This document shows, piece by piece, positions 1 through 8,403 of a stretch of DNA of 64,000 nt (positions within the stretch are counted from its first letter, which is position 1; the number at the start of each line of letters is the position of its first letter). The notes beneath the pieces were generated by a model. That model was not told where the DNA came from. It saw nothing but the letters and a program-made list of their open reading frames with translations, and ran no database searches. Made by a program: the position numbers and the translations under genes. The DNA is from Novipirellula caenicola (GTDB lineage: Bacteria; Planctomycetota; Planctomycetia; Pirellulales; Pirellulaceae). Location of the stretch: assembly GCF_039545035.1 (NCBI RefSeq), contig NZ_BAABRO010000005.1, positions 434,001 to 498,000 of the forward strand, in the 5' to 3' direction.

Positions 1-2
1 TC

Positions 3-614
3 ACCCGACAACTGCGTCAGGCCGGAGTTTCGGTGGTCCTGCTGGATCGCGACATTCACCCCTTCCCGGCGCGTAGCGAGTTTGACTTGGTGGGGATTGA
101 TAATTTCGCCAGCGGGTACCTTGCCGCGTCACACCTCTTAAAACTGGGTTGCCGACGATTGTTTTTTCTCGGCCCTCCCATGGCGGCACCGACGATCCTG
201 CACCGGATCGCCGGAGCTCGAGAGGCGGCGCTGAGCTACCATGAACCAGAGGTCCAGTTTGACGTCGAGCGGTTGCAGCCGGACGATGAACAAAGGGTTA
301 AAGCGATTGCTGCGAAATCGGATGCAATCATCTGCTCGAACGACCGTTTGGCGGCGACGCTGATGCAAACGTTGGCGCGTATCGGAATTGCGGTGCCGTC
401 GGATATCCGCTTGGTCGGGTTTGATGACGTGAAATACGCACAATTGTTGACAGTTCCGTTGACCACCATTCACCAACCGTGCCGTGACATCGCAATGGTC
501 GCGTTTCGAGCGATGTTGGACAGTATCGAAAAGGTCGTCGTACCCCCCAGACACTGTCTGCTGCCGGGTCAATTGATCATCCGTGAATCCTGCGGTGCCT
601 ACTTGGGTCGCTGA
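3..614 (+). CDS. LacI/GalR-family transcriptional regulator, C-terminal part (cut by window start)
   Basis: This is the sugar-binding-protein-like effector domain of a LacI-family repressor. The frame is open from base 3, so the helix-turn-helix and the first half of the sensor domain lie outside the window. Visible family signatures are a VVLLDRD strand, GIDNFASGYLAA at the start of the hinge-side segment, a SDAIICSNDRLA strand, RLVGFDD, and the TTIHQPCRDI segment followed by a C-terminal IIRESCG strand, which is how LacI sensor domains end. The ligand cannot be told from this fragment. The downstream glucosylglycerate genes start about 190 bp further on, behind what looks like their own promoter, so they need not belong to its regulon. 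Confidence 0.88.
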   Translation, partial: TRQLRQAGVSVVLLDRDIHPFPARSEFDLVGIDNFASGYLAASHLLKLGCRRLFFLGPPMAAPTILHRIAGAREAALSYHEPEVQFDVERLQPDDEQRVKAIAAKSDAIICSNDRLAATLMQTLARIGIAVPSDIRLVGFDDVKYAQLLTVPLTTIHQPCRDIAMVAFRAMLDSIEKVVVPPRHCLLPGQLIIRESCGAYLGR

Positions 615-668
615 TTCATGCGGTAAGGAGTCATGTGTTGGACATCCGTCGCGTCCACCAGCGGCGTT

Positions 669-703
669 CAGATTGACAATATTCAAGGGGGGATGCCGCA
701 TAA
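669..703 (+). promoter_or_regulatory. Possible sigma70-like promoter for the glucosylglycerate genes
   Basis: A consensus -35 hexamer TTGACA lies at 673-678, with a GCATAA-like -10 at 698-703 (spacing 19, longer than ideal). The 15-base string containing the -35 (669-683) occurs again, identical, at 12099-12113 upstream of the S9 peptidase gene. If real, it places transcription start downstream of 633 and supports 804 as the start of the phosphatase gene. Confidence 0.3.
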
Positions 704-803
704 CACGCCGGCGACATCGAGAAAGGCCCACAATGTCGCGGCTGTTCGACCGCACGCCGATGCTCTGTGGCGAATTACTTGGCGTTCGCCTAAACTTGAC
801 GGC

Positions 804-1649
804 ATGCTACCGAACTCCACACGACTGATCCTGTTCACCGATCTCGATGGTTGCTTGCTTAATAAGCATGATTACGACTGGTCCCCCGCCGCAGAGACGC
901 TGCAGATTCTAAGTAAGCGTCAGATACCTGTGATCCTGAACTCCAGCAAAACGGTGGCGGAGATGACTCAGCTGGCCCGCGAATTGGGACTCGCTGGCAA
1001 GACTTTTATCTCCGAAAACGGCTCGGTCATTCGCTGGGGTGACGAGCTGGAGAAAGGCAAATCGGATTCTCCCACGGGCGAGATCGAAGTCATTGGTGCG
1101 TCACGCGACGATATTCTCTCGGTGCTGAAGCAACTTAAGACAGAATATCGCTTTCGCTCGTTCGCTGATTTGGGTGTGGACGGCGTGATGGACGAAACTC
1201 AGCTCTCGCGAGACAAAGCTCGATTGGCAATCGCCCGCCAGGGAACCGAACCGCTGTTGTGGGACGATAGCGACGAACAGCGAACAAAGTTTGAACAAGC
1301 CTTGTGCACTCACCAGCTGACATTAACCCGTGGTGGACGTTTCTGGCACGTCGCCGGAAAAACGAGCAAGGGCGTGGCGATGCAGCGAGTTGCCCAGTGT
1401 TTGTCACACCCCGATACCAACACGTTGACGGCCGCGATCGGAGACAGTCCGATTGATCAAAGCATGTTGGACCAAGCGGACGTGCCGATTGGCATTCCGA
1501 CACCGTCCGGGCTTGGGGTCAACATCGCGTCACCTGGCATCGTGGCAAAACAGCAAGGCGCAGCGGGCTGGGCCGAAGCGGTTACTCAATTGCTGTCGCG
1601 ACTGGATGCCGCGGCATCCGCGACACAAAATTCTCCTCCCCTTGTCTAA
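804..1649 (+). CDS. HAD-family glucosyl/mannosyl-3-phosphoglycerate phosphatase
   Basis: About 281 residues, type of the mannosyl-3-phosphoglycerate phosphatase branch of the HAD superfamily, which removes phosphate from glucosyl- or mannosyl-3-phosphoglycerate in the cytoplasm. HAD motif I is FTDLDGCLL (nucleophile Asp13, acid Asp15), motif II is VILNSSKT, the motif III lysine is in GKTSKG, and motif IV is IGDSPIDQSM. ATG 804 is chosen because the HAD fold begins right after it; the frame is open back to 633, but that extension has no family character and crosses the putative promoter. The stop is 14 bp before the synthase start, so the two are almost certainly cotranscribed and act in sequence. 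Given a GT81 synthase as neighbour, the glucosyl substrate (GpgP role) is more likely than the mannosyl one. Confidence 0.85.
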   Translation: MLPNSTRLILFTDLDGCLLNKHDYDWSPAAETLQILSKRQIPVILNSSKTVAEMTQLARELGLAGKTFISENGSVIRWGDELEKGKSDSPTGEIEVIGASRDDILSVLKQLKTEYRFRSFADLGVDGVMDETQLSRDKARLAIARQGTEPLLWDDSDEQRTKFEQALCTHQLTLTRGGRFWHVAGKTSKGVAMQRVAQCLSHPDTNTLTAAIGDSPIDQSMLDQADVPIGIPTPSGLGVNIASPGIVAKQQGAAGWAEAVTQLLSRLDAAASATQNSPPLV

Positions 1650-1663
1650 TCAAACGAAACACC

Positions 1664-2875
1664 ATGGCTGACTTCGCTCAAAACGGCATCATTGGAACGC
1701 TGCACAATCTGCGGAATCGTTCCACCGAAGAACTCGAAGCGGAGCTGGTCGAGTTTTCAGCAGAGACACCGATGTCGTTGCTGTTACCGTGCCTGTTTTC
1801 CGAACTCGAAGGCCCGGCGATGGGTCCGATCGTCGAAGAATTGGCGAAGATTCCCTACTTGAGTGAAATCATCATTGGGCTGGACCGAGCCAATGAAGAA
1901 CAATTTCACGCCGCCCGACGATTCTTTGACAAACTGCCGCAGAACTATGTCGTGCTTTGGAATGACGGAACGCGACTGCGGCACGTGGACGCGGCACTAC
2001 AAGCCGAAGGAATCTCGCCGATTGAACCGGGCAAAGGACGTAACGTATGGTACTGCTTGGGCTATTTTCTGGCCTCAGGAAAATCCAAAGCGGTCGCGCT
2101 GCACGACTGTGATATCCTGACCTACGATCGGTCGCTGCCCGCTCGATTGTTGTATCCATTGGCTCATCCGTCGTTTAACTATCTGTTTTGCAAAGGCTAT
2201 TACTATCGAGCCGCTAACGGACAACTCAATGGTCGTGTGTTCCGGCTGCTGGTGATTCCGTTGATCCGAGCACTCAAAACGGTGCTTGGTCGTGTGGAAT
2301 ACCTCGACTACATGGGCAGTTTTCGCTACGCCTTGTCGGGCGAATTTTCGATGCGGTCTGAAGTCGTCACCTCGCTGCGGATTCCCAGCGACTGGGGACT
2401 CGAAATTGGCACGCTCTCGGAAATGTATCGCAACTGTAGCTTGAATCGGATTTGCCAAGCGGATGTCGCGGACGCCTATGATCACAAACATCAAGTGGTC
2501 TCGGAAGACGATCGAAGCGGCGGATTGCACCGGATGGCGAATGACATCTGCAAAGCCTTCATTCGCAAACTAGCCGTCGAAGGCATCGTGATCAGCAACA
2601 GCATGCTGCGAACTCTGAAAGCGTGTTACTACCGTACCGCACTCGATGTGGTCGATCATTATCACAACGATGCCGTGATGAGTGGATTGAACATGGATCG
2701 TCATCGCGAGGAAGCCACGGTCGAACTGTTCAGCCGCGTGTTGGTTGCTGCCGGAGACGATTTCTTGAATCGTCCCGACGAAAGTCCTTTCATTCCCAAT
2801 TGGTCACGCGTGACCAGTGCGCTGCCGGACATTTACGACATGCTGTTGGGGGCGGTAGAAGCCGACAACGCCTGA
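1664..2875 (+). CDS. gpgS: Glucosyl-3-phosphoglycerate synthase (GT81)
   Basis: A 403-residue GT-A fold glycosyltransferase that would transfer glucose from an NDP-glucose to 3-phosphoglycerate, the first step to glucosylglycerate. The metal-binding D-x-D is Asp148-Cys149-Asp150 in ALHDCDIL. Other family segments are SLLLPCLFSELEG near residue 40, EIIIGLDRAN near 70, the PGKGRNVWYCLGY loop near 125-135, and the acceptor-side stretch YLDYMGSFRYALSGEFSM. Length is typical of the family. The ATG follows the phosphatase stop by 14 bp. Planctomycetes such as Rhodopirellula baltica are known to use glucosylglycerate-derived compatible solutes, which fits a marine organism under salt stress. Confidence 0.9.
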   Translation: MADFAQNGIIGTLHNLRNRSTEELEAELVEFSAETPMSLLLPCLFSELEGPAMGPIVEELAKIPYLSEIIIGLDRANEEQFHAARRFFDKLPQNYVVLWNDGTRLRHVDAALQAEGISPIEPGKGRNVWYCLGYFLASGKSKAVALHDCDILTYDRSLPARLLYPLAHPSFNYLFCKGYYYRAANGQLNGRVFRLLVIPLIRALKTVLGRVEYLDYMGSFRYALSGEFSMRSEVVTSLRIPSDWGLEIGTLSEMYRNCSLNRICQADVADAYDHKHQVVSEDDRSGGLHRMANDICKAFIRKLAVEGIVISNSMLRTLKACYYRTALDVVDHYHNDAVMSGLNMDRHREEATVELFSRVLVAAGDDFLNRPDESPFIPNWSRVTSALPDIYDMLLGAVEADNA

Positions 2876-3146
2876 TTTTGCGACCTTATCGTGATTTCGA
2901 TCTCCGACAACGCAGGCCTGTCCCCACATGATCTAGGATAAACATGGGACGCGATCGGTTTGGCCGATGCTGGAAAGCGGCACCTGGGGTTCATCGAACC
3001 CGCGCCGGCACAGCCGATGAGCTCATGTCGGCTTGGCTGAGGTGTCCATGCCGGCTAGGCGGATAAGTCGGTCTGCAATGCCGATTCGCGACCCCCAAAC
3101 GAACCTCAATACGACTTCGAACGTTTCGCATCCAACGATTGTTGCC

Positions 3147-4886
3147 ATGGATCCTTCTGAAAACGACGACTCCGCCGTCCATTCTCAGCTTTGCCAACAC
3201 CTGCGTTTTCTGTATCCCAATGCCGACACCGAGCGATTAGCGGATCAGGTGATTGCGATCTTTGATGATTTCAATTCACAGACGCCGCTTCCGCTGCATC
3301 AATTGTGGTCACAAGAGGATTGTTTGCTGATCACATACGGGGATTCGATCATCGACCGCGATACCGTTCCGCTGGAAACGCTTCAGCAGTTTCTAACGGA
3401 GCATTTGAAGGATTCCGTCTCTGCCGTTCACGTTTTGCCATTTTGTCCGTTCAGCTCTGACGACGGCTTTGCCGTGATTGACTACAACGAGGTCAATCCC
3501 AAGCTTGGCGACTGGTCCCAGATCTCGCAAATCTCGCAGCGTTATCGCTTGATGGCCGATATCGTGATCAACCATGTCTCTTCGCAAAGTCAATGGTTCC
3601 AAAATTACTGCGCCGGGGTCGAGCCGGGGGCGAGCTATTTCATGGAAGCCAATGTCGGTGACGATCTGTCCGCGGTGGTCCGACCGCGGGCTTCACCCCT
3701 GTTGCGGCCAACCGAAACCGCCAGCGGTCTAAAACATGTTTGGTGCACCTTTAGCCACGATCAGATCGATCTCGATTTCCGCAACCCTCAGGTGTTGATG
3801 GAATTCTTGAAGATCATTCGGCTGTATCTGCAGAACGGCGTCAGCATCTTTCGTTTGGATGCGGTTGGGTTTCTGTGGAAAGAACCCGGAACGAACTGCA
3901 TGCACCTGCCTCAGACGCATGAGGTTGTCAAGCTGATCCGTACGCTCACCGATGCGTTCGCGCCGGGAACATGGTTGATCACCGAAACCAACGTGCCGAA
4001 CCACGAGAACTTGACGTACTTCGGTAACCGCAACGAAGCTCATGTGATCTACAACTTCAGCCTCGCTCCGCTGCTGGTCCATGCACTGTTGACCGGCAAA
4101 ACCGAGTACCTGAAGCGATGGATGATGAGTATGCCGCCGGCCCCGGTCGGTTGTACCTATCTGAATTTCACCGCTTCACACGATGGAATCGGCATGCGAC
4201 CGGCCGAGGGTTTGTTGTCGGACGAAGAGCAATTACAGCTTGTCGAGACCGTCGGTCGTTTTGGAGGCCGAATCTCGACGCGTCGCACCGCCGACGGTGG
4301 CCAACGGGTCTACGAACTGAACGTCGCGTTGTTTGATGCACTCAAGGGGACGATTGATGGCGAAGACGAATGGCAAGTCGAGCGTTTCCTCTGTTCCCAA
4401 ACCGTGATGATGGGATTGGAGGGCATTCCCGCGTTCTACATTCACAGTTTGTTAGCGACGGCGAATGACCAAGCGGGGGTCGAGGCAACGCAGCACAACC
4501 GCAGCATCAATCGGCACAAGTGGGATTGGCAGGAACTGCAGCAGCGACTCGGCGATGAGTCATCGGTTCATCACCAGGTCTTCGGAGAGCTGACTCGCCG
4601 CATGCAACTGCGTCGTCGGCACGCTCCGTTCCACCCCAACGCGACGCAGTTCACGCTGCAGTTAAGCGATGCCTTTTTTGCGTTTTGGCGTCAAAGCACC
4701 GACCGCAGCCAGAGCATTTTCTGTGTGCACAACATGACCAACACGACTCAGGAACTGCGGCTATCGGATCTGAATTTGATTTCCACCGACGCCTGGTACG
4801 ACGCGATCTCAGGCCGCCGCTTCGACGAGCAAACCACGGTCTTGGAAGTGACTCCGTATCAATCGCTGTGGATCACCAACCGATAG
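3147..4886 (+). CDS. GH13_18 sucrose-phosphorylase-like enzyme, likely glucosylglycerate phosphorylase
   Basis: A retaining alpha-glucoside phosphorylase of the sucrose phosphorylase subfamily. Counting from ATG 3147 (579 residues), the catalytic nucleophile is Asp238 in FRLDAVGF, the acid/base is Glu280 in LITETNVPN, and the transition-state Asp is Asp346 in TASHDGIG. The segment after the acid/base (TNVPNHENLTYFGN) resembles the glucosylglycerate phosphorylase branch more than classical sucrose phosphorylases. The frame is open to 3033 (TTG 3033, ATG 3048, ATG 3078); 3147 is chosen because family similarity begins just after it (HLRFLYPNADTERL), but 3078 cannot be excluded. Following gpgS and its phosphatase, it probably recycles glucosylglycerate to glucose 1-phosphate and glycerate. 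The 271 bp before it hold no other gene. Confidence 0.82.
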   Translation: MDPSENDDSAVHSQLCQHLRFLYPNADTERLADQVIAIFDDFNSQTPLPLHQLWSQEDCLLITYGDSIIDRDTVPLETLQQFLTEHLKDSVSAVHVLPFCPFSSDDGFAVIDYNEVNPKLGDWSQISQISQRYRLMADIVINHVSSQSQWFQNYCAGVEPGASYFMEANVGDDLSAVVRPRASPLLRPTETASGLKHVWCTFSHDQIDLDFRNPQVLMEFLKIIRLYLQNGVSIFRLDAVGFLWKEPGTNCMHLPQTHEVVKLIRTLTDAFAPGTWLITETNVPNHENLTYFGNRNEAHVIYNFSLAPLLVHALLTGKTEYLKRWMMSMPPAPVGCTYLNFTASHDGIGMRPAEGLLSDEEQLQLVETVGRFGGRISTRRTADGGQRVYELNVALFDALKGTIDGEDEWQVERFLCSQTVMMGLEGIPAFYIHSLLATANDQAGVEATQHNRSINRHKWDWQELQQRLGDESSVHHQVFGELTRRMQLRRRHAPFHPNATQFTLQLSDAFFAFWRQSTDRSQSIFCVHNMTNTTQELRLSDLNLISTDAWYDAISGRRFDEQTTVLEVTPYQSLWITNR

Positions 4887-5615
4887 ACGTAGCGGGCTAC
4901 GAACTTCACATCGATCGTAGTTCAATCTCGTAGGCAAGGCAGTGAGGAACCTTTCTAACCACGCTTAGATTTCTACAGAACCTTCGATTGTTCTCAACGA
5001 GAAGACATTTAGATCAATCGCCATTCGCCACAGCCGGTTTGAGTGCTAGCGATTTCCGGACTGAGTCGCATAAGCTGCTCACGAAGCTGTAATTCGACGA
5101 AAACGATTGCAGTCTAACGAGGGAACTGCGGCCCCTAGGGGACCGCAATTGTCAGCAATGCCGCGTCTTCCGTAGGTACATACTGCGATTGGGCTTGCAT
5201 AGCATTGCCATCAATTTAATGAGCGTAAGTTGCCCCATCGACACGTCTGGTTATGATGCAGCATTGGCCACTTTACTAACAATAGATGGCAATTAGTGGA
5301 AACACATGAAAGGTCGCCCCTATTTCGACGGTCGGCCGCGTTTGAGTAATTCGATCACAGAATTGTATATCAGTGACGAGCTAACGGTCCTCGCAGGTGT
5401 TGCGGAACCGTGCATCAGAGCCAATCAGCGTCTCCCGGTTGACCGTTTGATGGGGCAACTCCGGGTTCGTTGGTGGTCTGCGGCTTGGCGGCGTTTGTCT
5501 TTGCAGTGCTCGCGGATCGCTTTGCCCAACAACTCCTAAAAAGAGTTGTCGCTCAGCTCACGGCATCCTAAGGTCGGTCTAAAATTAATCACGACGATTG
5601 GAGGCGGATCGCACG
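4887..5615. other. Gene-poor stretch of about 730 bp
   Basis: I find no recognisable gene. A 77-codon open frame at 5306-5539 (+) has no family character and unusual composition, so it is not called. The stretch separates the plus-strand solute genes from the minus-strand two-gene cassette, so it holds the ends of both units. One strong hairpin (5127-5147) is listed separately. Confidence 0.6.
5127..5147. terminator. GC-rich hairpin between convergent units, possible terminator
   Basis: TGCGG-CCCC-TA-GGGG-A-CCGCA folds into a 9-bp stem with one bulged A and a minimal loop. It lies about 240 bp after the GH13_18 stop and before the convergent minus-strand cassette. It has no T-tract on either strand, so intrinsic termination is only a possibility. 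Confidence 0.3.
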
Positions 5616-5984
5616 TTATGGCTGAAACAACCACCCTCGCGTTTCAGCGTGAGATTTGAGTTTTTTTGATCGCTTTTCGATTTGCTTGCGTCCGTGCTCG
5701 GAAAAATCAATCAGCACGTGTTCGGGGAACGGTTCGGGATCAGGAACAACCCTCAAATCTAAGTCTTCGCATTCGCTGACGCTCACTCCCAAGGCACCGT
5801 CGGAAGCATGACCGAGCGTTTCGGTGTAGTGCTTCCACGCGGCCTTGGCATCGATCTGGTCACCATCATAGGTTGAAAGCTTGTCTTCATCTTTCGGCGT
5901 TGGACGAAAGGCCTGTGAAGTGACCCTGCCTTCTTGAATAAAGGACGGATGGATCTGCCGAATTAAAGTCGTTGAAGGATTCAC
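5616..5984 (-). CDS. Conserved hypothetical protein, second gene of a two-gene cassette
   Basis: About 122 residues starting at GTG 5984. The start is fixed by a GTGA overlap with the stop of the upstream gene, a classic sign of translational coupling; an open frame back to 6038 lies inside the partner and is not used. The N-terminal third carries TLIRQIHPSFIQEGRVTSQ, then FRPTPKDEDKLSTYDGD and AWKHYTE. The middle has a VSVSECEDL segment, and the C-terminus a PDPEPFPEHVLIDFS strand followed by a lysine-rich helix (RKQIEKRSKKLK) and RGWLFQP. There is no signal peptide or membrane segment. I recognise the pattern as a widespread hypothetical paired with the upstream family, but know no function for it. 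Confidence 0.7.
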   Translation of the reverse strand: MNPSTTLIRQIHPSFIQEGRVTSQAFRPTPKDEDKLSTYDGDQIDAKAAWKHYTETLGHASDGALGVSVSECEDLDLRVVPDPEPFPEHVLIDFSEHGRKQIEKRSKKLKSHAETRGWLFQP

Positions 5985-7123
5985 TCGCCTGAATCTCCAG
6001 ATACGAGCGAAGTTAATTGATCGGCTAGCCACTTCCAACCGTCAAGCGATGATAAATCGATTTCACGTTCGCTCTCTTCGTCACTACTCTGGTTCAATGC
6101 ATGCCAATACGCCGACTTCGATTTCAGGTCGATATCGAGCGTCGCCTCCCACCGATCGAGACTCCATTCCGCCTGTACGCCGCCTTCGCCCGTAGGATAC
6201 AAATAAGGAGCGGGCAAGCGGTCGGAGTAGTTTGTCTCGAATTGATCGGTCAACCATTCCAACTCATCGACTTTCGGTGCAACGCCTTTGCCTTCCAGCC
6301 ATCCATTGTCCAGAGAAGTAAATTCTTCCAGCCGTGCGCCGACGTCCATTGAGTCGAGCAAGCTAATGTGTTCAATGGATTCAAGACCGTCCAATCGGCT
6401 GCGGCGATTGTATCGACCAACACCTTCAATCATCACCCGAACTCCCTGACGGAAGCGTTGGAAGGCATCTAAGATCGTTTCGCGGTGTTCGGATTGGATC
6501 GGTGCATCAATAATGCGACCATCGATCAGTTGTAATTGGAATCGGTCCTTCCGCTGATCTGCCTCGCAAACACTTCCCCGCAGCGTGACTTCCTCGGTAA
6601 AGCCTTGAACGGAAGACGCCGCCAGCGTTAAGTAGCGACGAGTCGCTCGGTTGATTCGTGCCGGACGCTTGGTATCCGGATAGTTCAACTCCAATGCTTC
6701 ACTGTCACGTAGGCTGCGTCCGATTCGATCGAAATAGGCTAAATGACTGTCTTGCAAGATCCCAGCCACCGAACGCTGGTGGTGAGCTTGGTCGATCGCG
6801 GTCACTATTGACTCTTTCGCTTTTGCGAAGTACTCCCGATGGTCGACCGGAAAGAGGGTGCCAGTCACTGACGAAACGCACAACACGATTTTAGGGATGG
6901 CACTTCCATCGCCGATCTCGGTAACCTTCAACGAAACTTCTTCTGCGAATCCTTTCGGAATTCGCTTCCGTTGCGGGTTTTCATTTCGATAGTGCCATTT
7001 CGCAACCTCGACAAGCAATTCCTCCAGAGCAGATAAGTCTTTCAAGACCTCAAGCGGAATCGAGTGCCCGTCAAAACGGTCACCGACGAGGCGAGGACTC
7101 AGAAAGTCAATGTTTTCGGTCAT
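5981..7123 (-). CDS. Conserved hypothetical protein, first gene of a two-gene cassette
   Basis: About 380 residues from ATG 7123, chosen because similarity to the family I recall starts at MTENIDFLSPRL; the frame is open to 7222 without family character. It is soluble and mixed alpha/beta. Segments: GDRFDGHSIPLEVLKDL near residue 20, VAKWHYRNENPQRKR near 45, a GDGSAIPKIVL strand near 75, FDRIGRSLRDSEA near 135, a central beta-rich part (LRGSVCEADQRKDRF, QLIDGRIIDAPI, GVRVMIEGVGRYNR) that could be an OB-like or SH3-like barrel, and a C-terminal part ending EGGVQAEWSLDRWEATLDID. No catalytic motif is evident. It is coupled to the 122-residue gene by a 4-bp overlap. Such coupling implies a stoichiometric complex or sequential action, but the function is unknown. 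Confidence 0.72.
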   Translation of the reverse strand: MTENIDFLSPRLVGDRFDGHSIPLEVLKDLSALEELLVEVAKWHYRNENPQRKRIPKGFAEEVSLKVTEIGDGSAIPKIVLCVSSVTGTLFPVDHREYFAKAKESIVTAIDQAHHQRSVAGILQDSHLAYFDRIGRSLRDSEALELNYPDTKRPARINRATRRYLTLAASSVQGFTEEVTLRGSVCEADQRKDRFQLQLIDGRIIDAPIQSEHRETILDAFQRFRQGVRVMIEGVGRYNRRSRLDGLESIEHISLLDSMDVGARLEEFTSLDNGWLEGKGVAPKVDELEWLTDQFETNYSDRLPAPYLYPTGEGGVQAEWSLDRWEATLDIDLKSKSAYWHALNQSSDEESEREIDLSSLDGWKWLADQLTSLVSGDSGE

Positions 7124-8403
7124 GGAATTGCGTGCCGCTAAACGATACGGCGAGGGAAAAGCCAAATAGCTGCCAAGTTTTACGTTTATTGTATTCAAAT
7201 AGTTCATCAAGAGATATGTCACTCAATGTTCAGCAAAAATGAGAATGTCGACGTTTGTCTGCGCCGTCGGAATCCGTAGCCCCGGCGGTGTGAACATGGC
7301 TACTTCCAAACTGTCAAACAATCAGAGTCGGCCAGTGGGATGGCGTATACGATTTGAGCAGGCGCTTTTCGATATCTGATAGGCGTTGTTGCACTGCATT
7401 GATTTCAAGCGGGGTCGAATTTTGCTATCAAATCAGCGAGGTTCGCTTCATGAGTTTCGGCTTGTTCGTCGTAGCGGTTTGCTTTGTTCCTGAACGGCGT
7501 CGCCTTAGCTTTCTCTTAGTTTCGGTGTGCCCATTGCCGCATTTTTCTGTGCCCTCGGAGATTAACGCTCGAGTGTGGTCGGCCGCGCTGAGTTCTTCGA
7601 TGACCAGTCTGGACACCTTGCGAAAGCAGCGACCGTCATCGTGTACCCTTCGGGACGACAAGTCGCAGCGTTGGAGCTTAGGAACGGATCGATAACTAAG
7701 TTCTTCACCTCGGTGCTGTAGTAGTGAAAGATGCACTGGTCATCCGAAGTTGTGCGTGTCAGCATCAATAATCCGGTTTAGGTTTAATGCATCGATCTAG
7801 AGATCGACATCACACTCGAATTCGCTGAATAGTTTTACTTGCTGTCGGTTGTTGCATATTTCTGTTTTGCGATGATCGCGGACTTCCGTCGCTAGGTTTG
7901 TCGTGTCCTCTGCACCTGCCGTTGGATCGGGATGATCAATGTCGGGGAGTTCAAGGTAAACCTCCGTGTCTTCGTTTAGGCTGCAAAGGAGATTGTGGAA
8001 TCCATCCGCGAAGCGTTTCGGTGCGGGCTACCAGTCCCTCGTCTCGGCATCGGCAAGTCAGCGATTAACTATTCCAATAGGACGTTGAATTTTCTCATGC
8101 GGCCTGTCGCCCGTTCAGCTTGTGATGCCCTATTCCAACGGTATTTCTACGGTTCCATGCGGCCAGGCTCCCAATTAGACGCATTGAAGGCCGAAATCGA
8201 AGGCCGAGTCGCAAGAAATTGCAATGATTTGCCACGAAATTCTGCGAGTTAAAGGGTGCGGAATCCTCCCTTTTCGTGCAACCATTTTTCGATTGCGTTG
8301 TTGCATAGGTCTGAATCAGAAGCTATAGACTATAGTCTATGGAGAATGAAATTCCCGTAGCTTTCGTTTGCTGTCATTTTTTTGTCTGCTTAAAGAGGCT
8401 CTT
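7124..8403. other. Long gap of about 1.3 kb without a convincing gene
   Basis: Several 60-113 codon open frames on both strands overlap one another here (for example 7354-7695 +, 7428-7736 -, 7995-8252 +), and none shows a family pattern. The string GCGTTGTTGCA preceded by TTTTCGAT occurs near 7367-7392 and again near 8286-8305. This could be a trace of a decayed mobile element or simple coincidence. The right end contains the palindrome at 8325-8340 and the probable control region of the DUF1559 gene. Confidence 0.5.
8325..8340. promoter_or_regulatory. Perfect 16-bp palindrome upstream of a DUF1559 gene, operator-like
   Basis: ATAGACTATAGTCTAT reads identically on both strands and ends 63 bp before the GTG of the DUF1559 gene. 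Its size and AT-rich symmetry suit a dimeric regulator. The same core CTATAG recurs in an 11-bp direct repeat ahead of the second DUF1559 gene (24742-24773). Confidence 0.45.

Noticed and set aside
633-803. N-terminal extension of the phosphatase gene back to 633
   Set aside because: The extra 57 codons have no HAD character, and a likely promoter (-35 at 673) lies inside them.
5306-5539. 77-codon open frame on the plus strand
   Set aside because: No family pattern, Arg/Ser-rich composition and no ribosome-binding site; kept as gap.
7995-8252. 85-codon open frame on the plus strand
   Set aside because: No recognisable domain and it overlaps nothing supportive; it lies in the decayed stretch.
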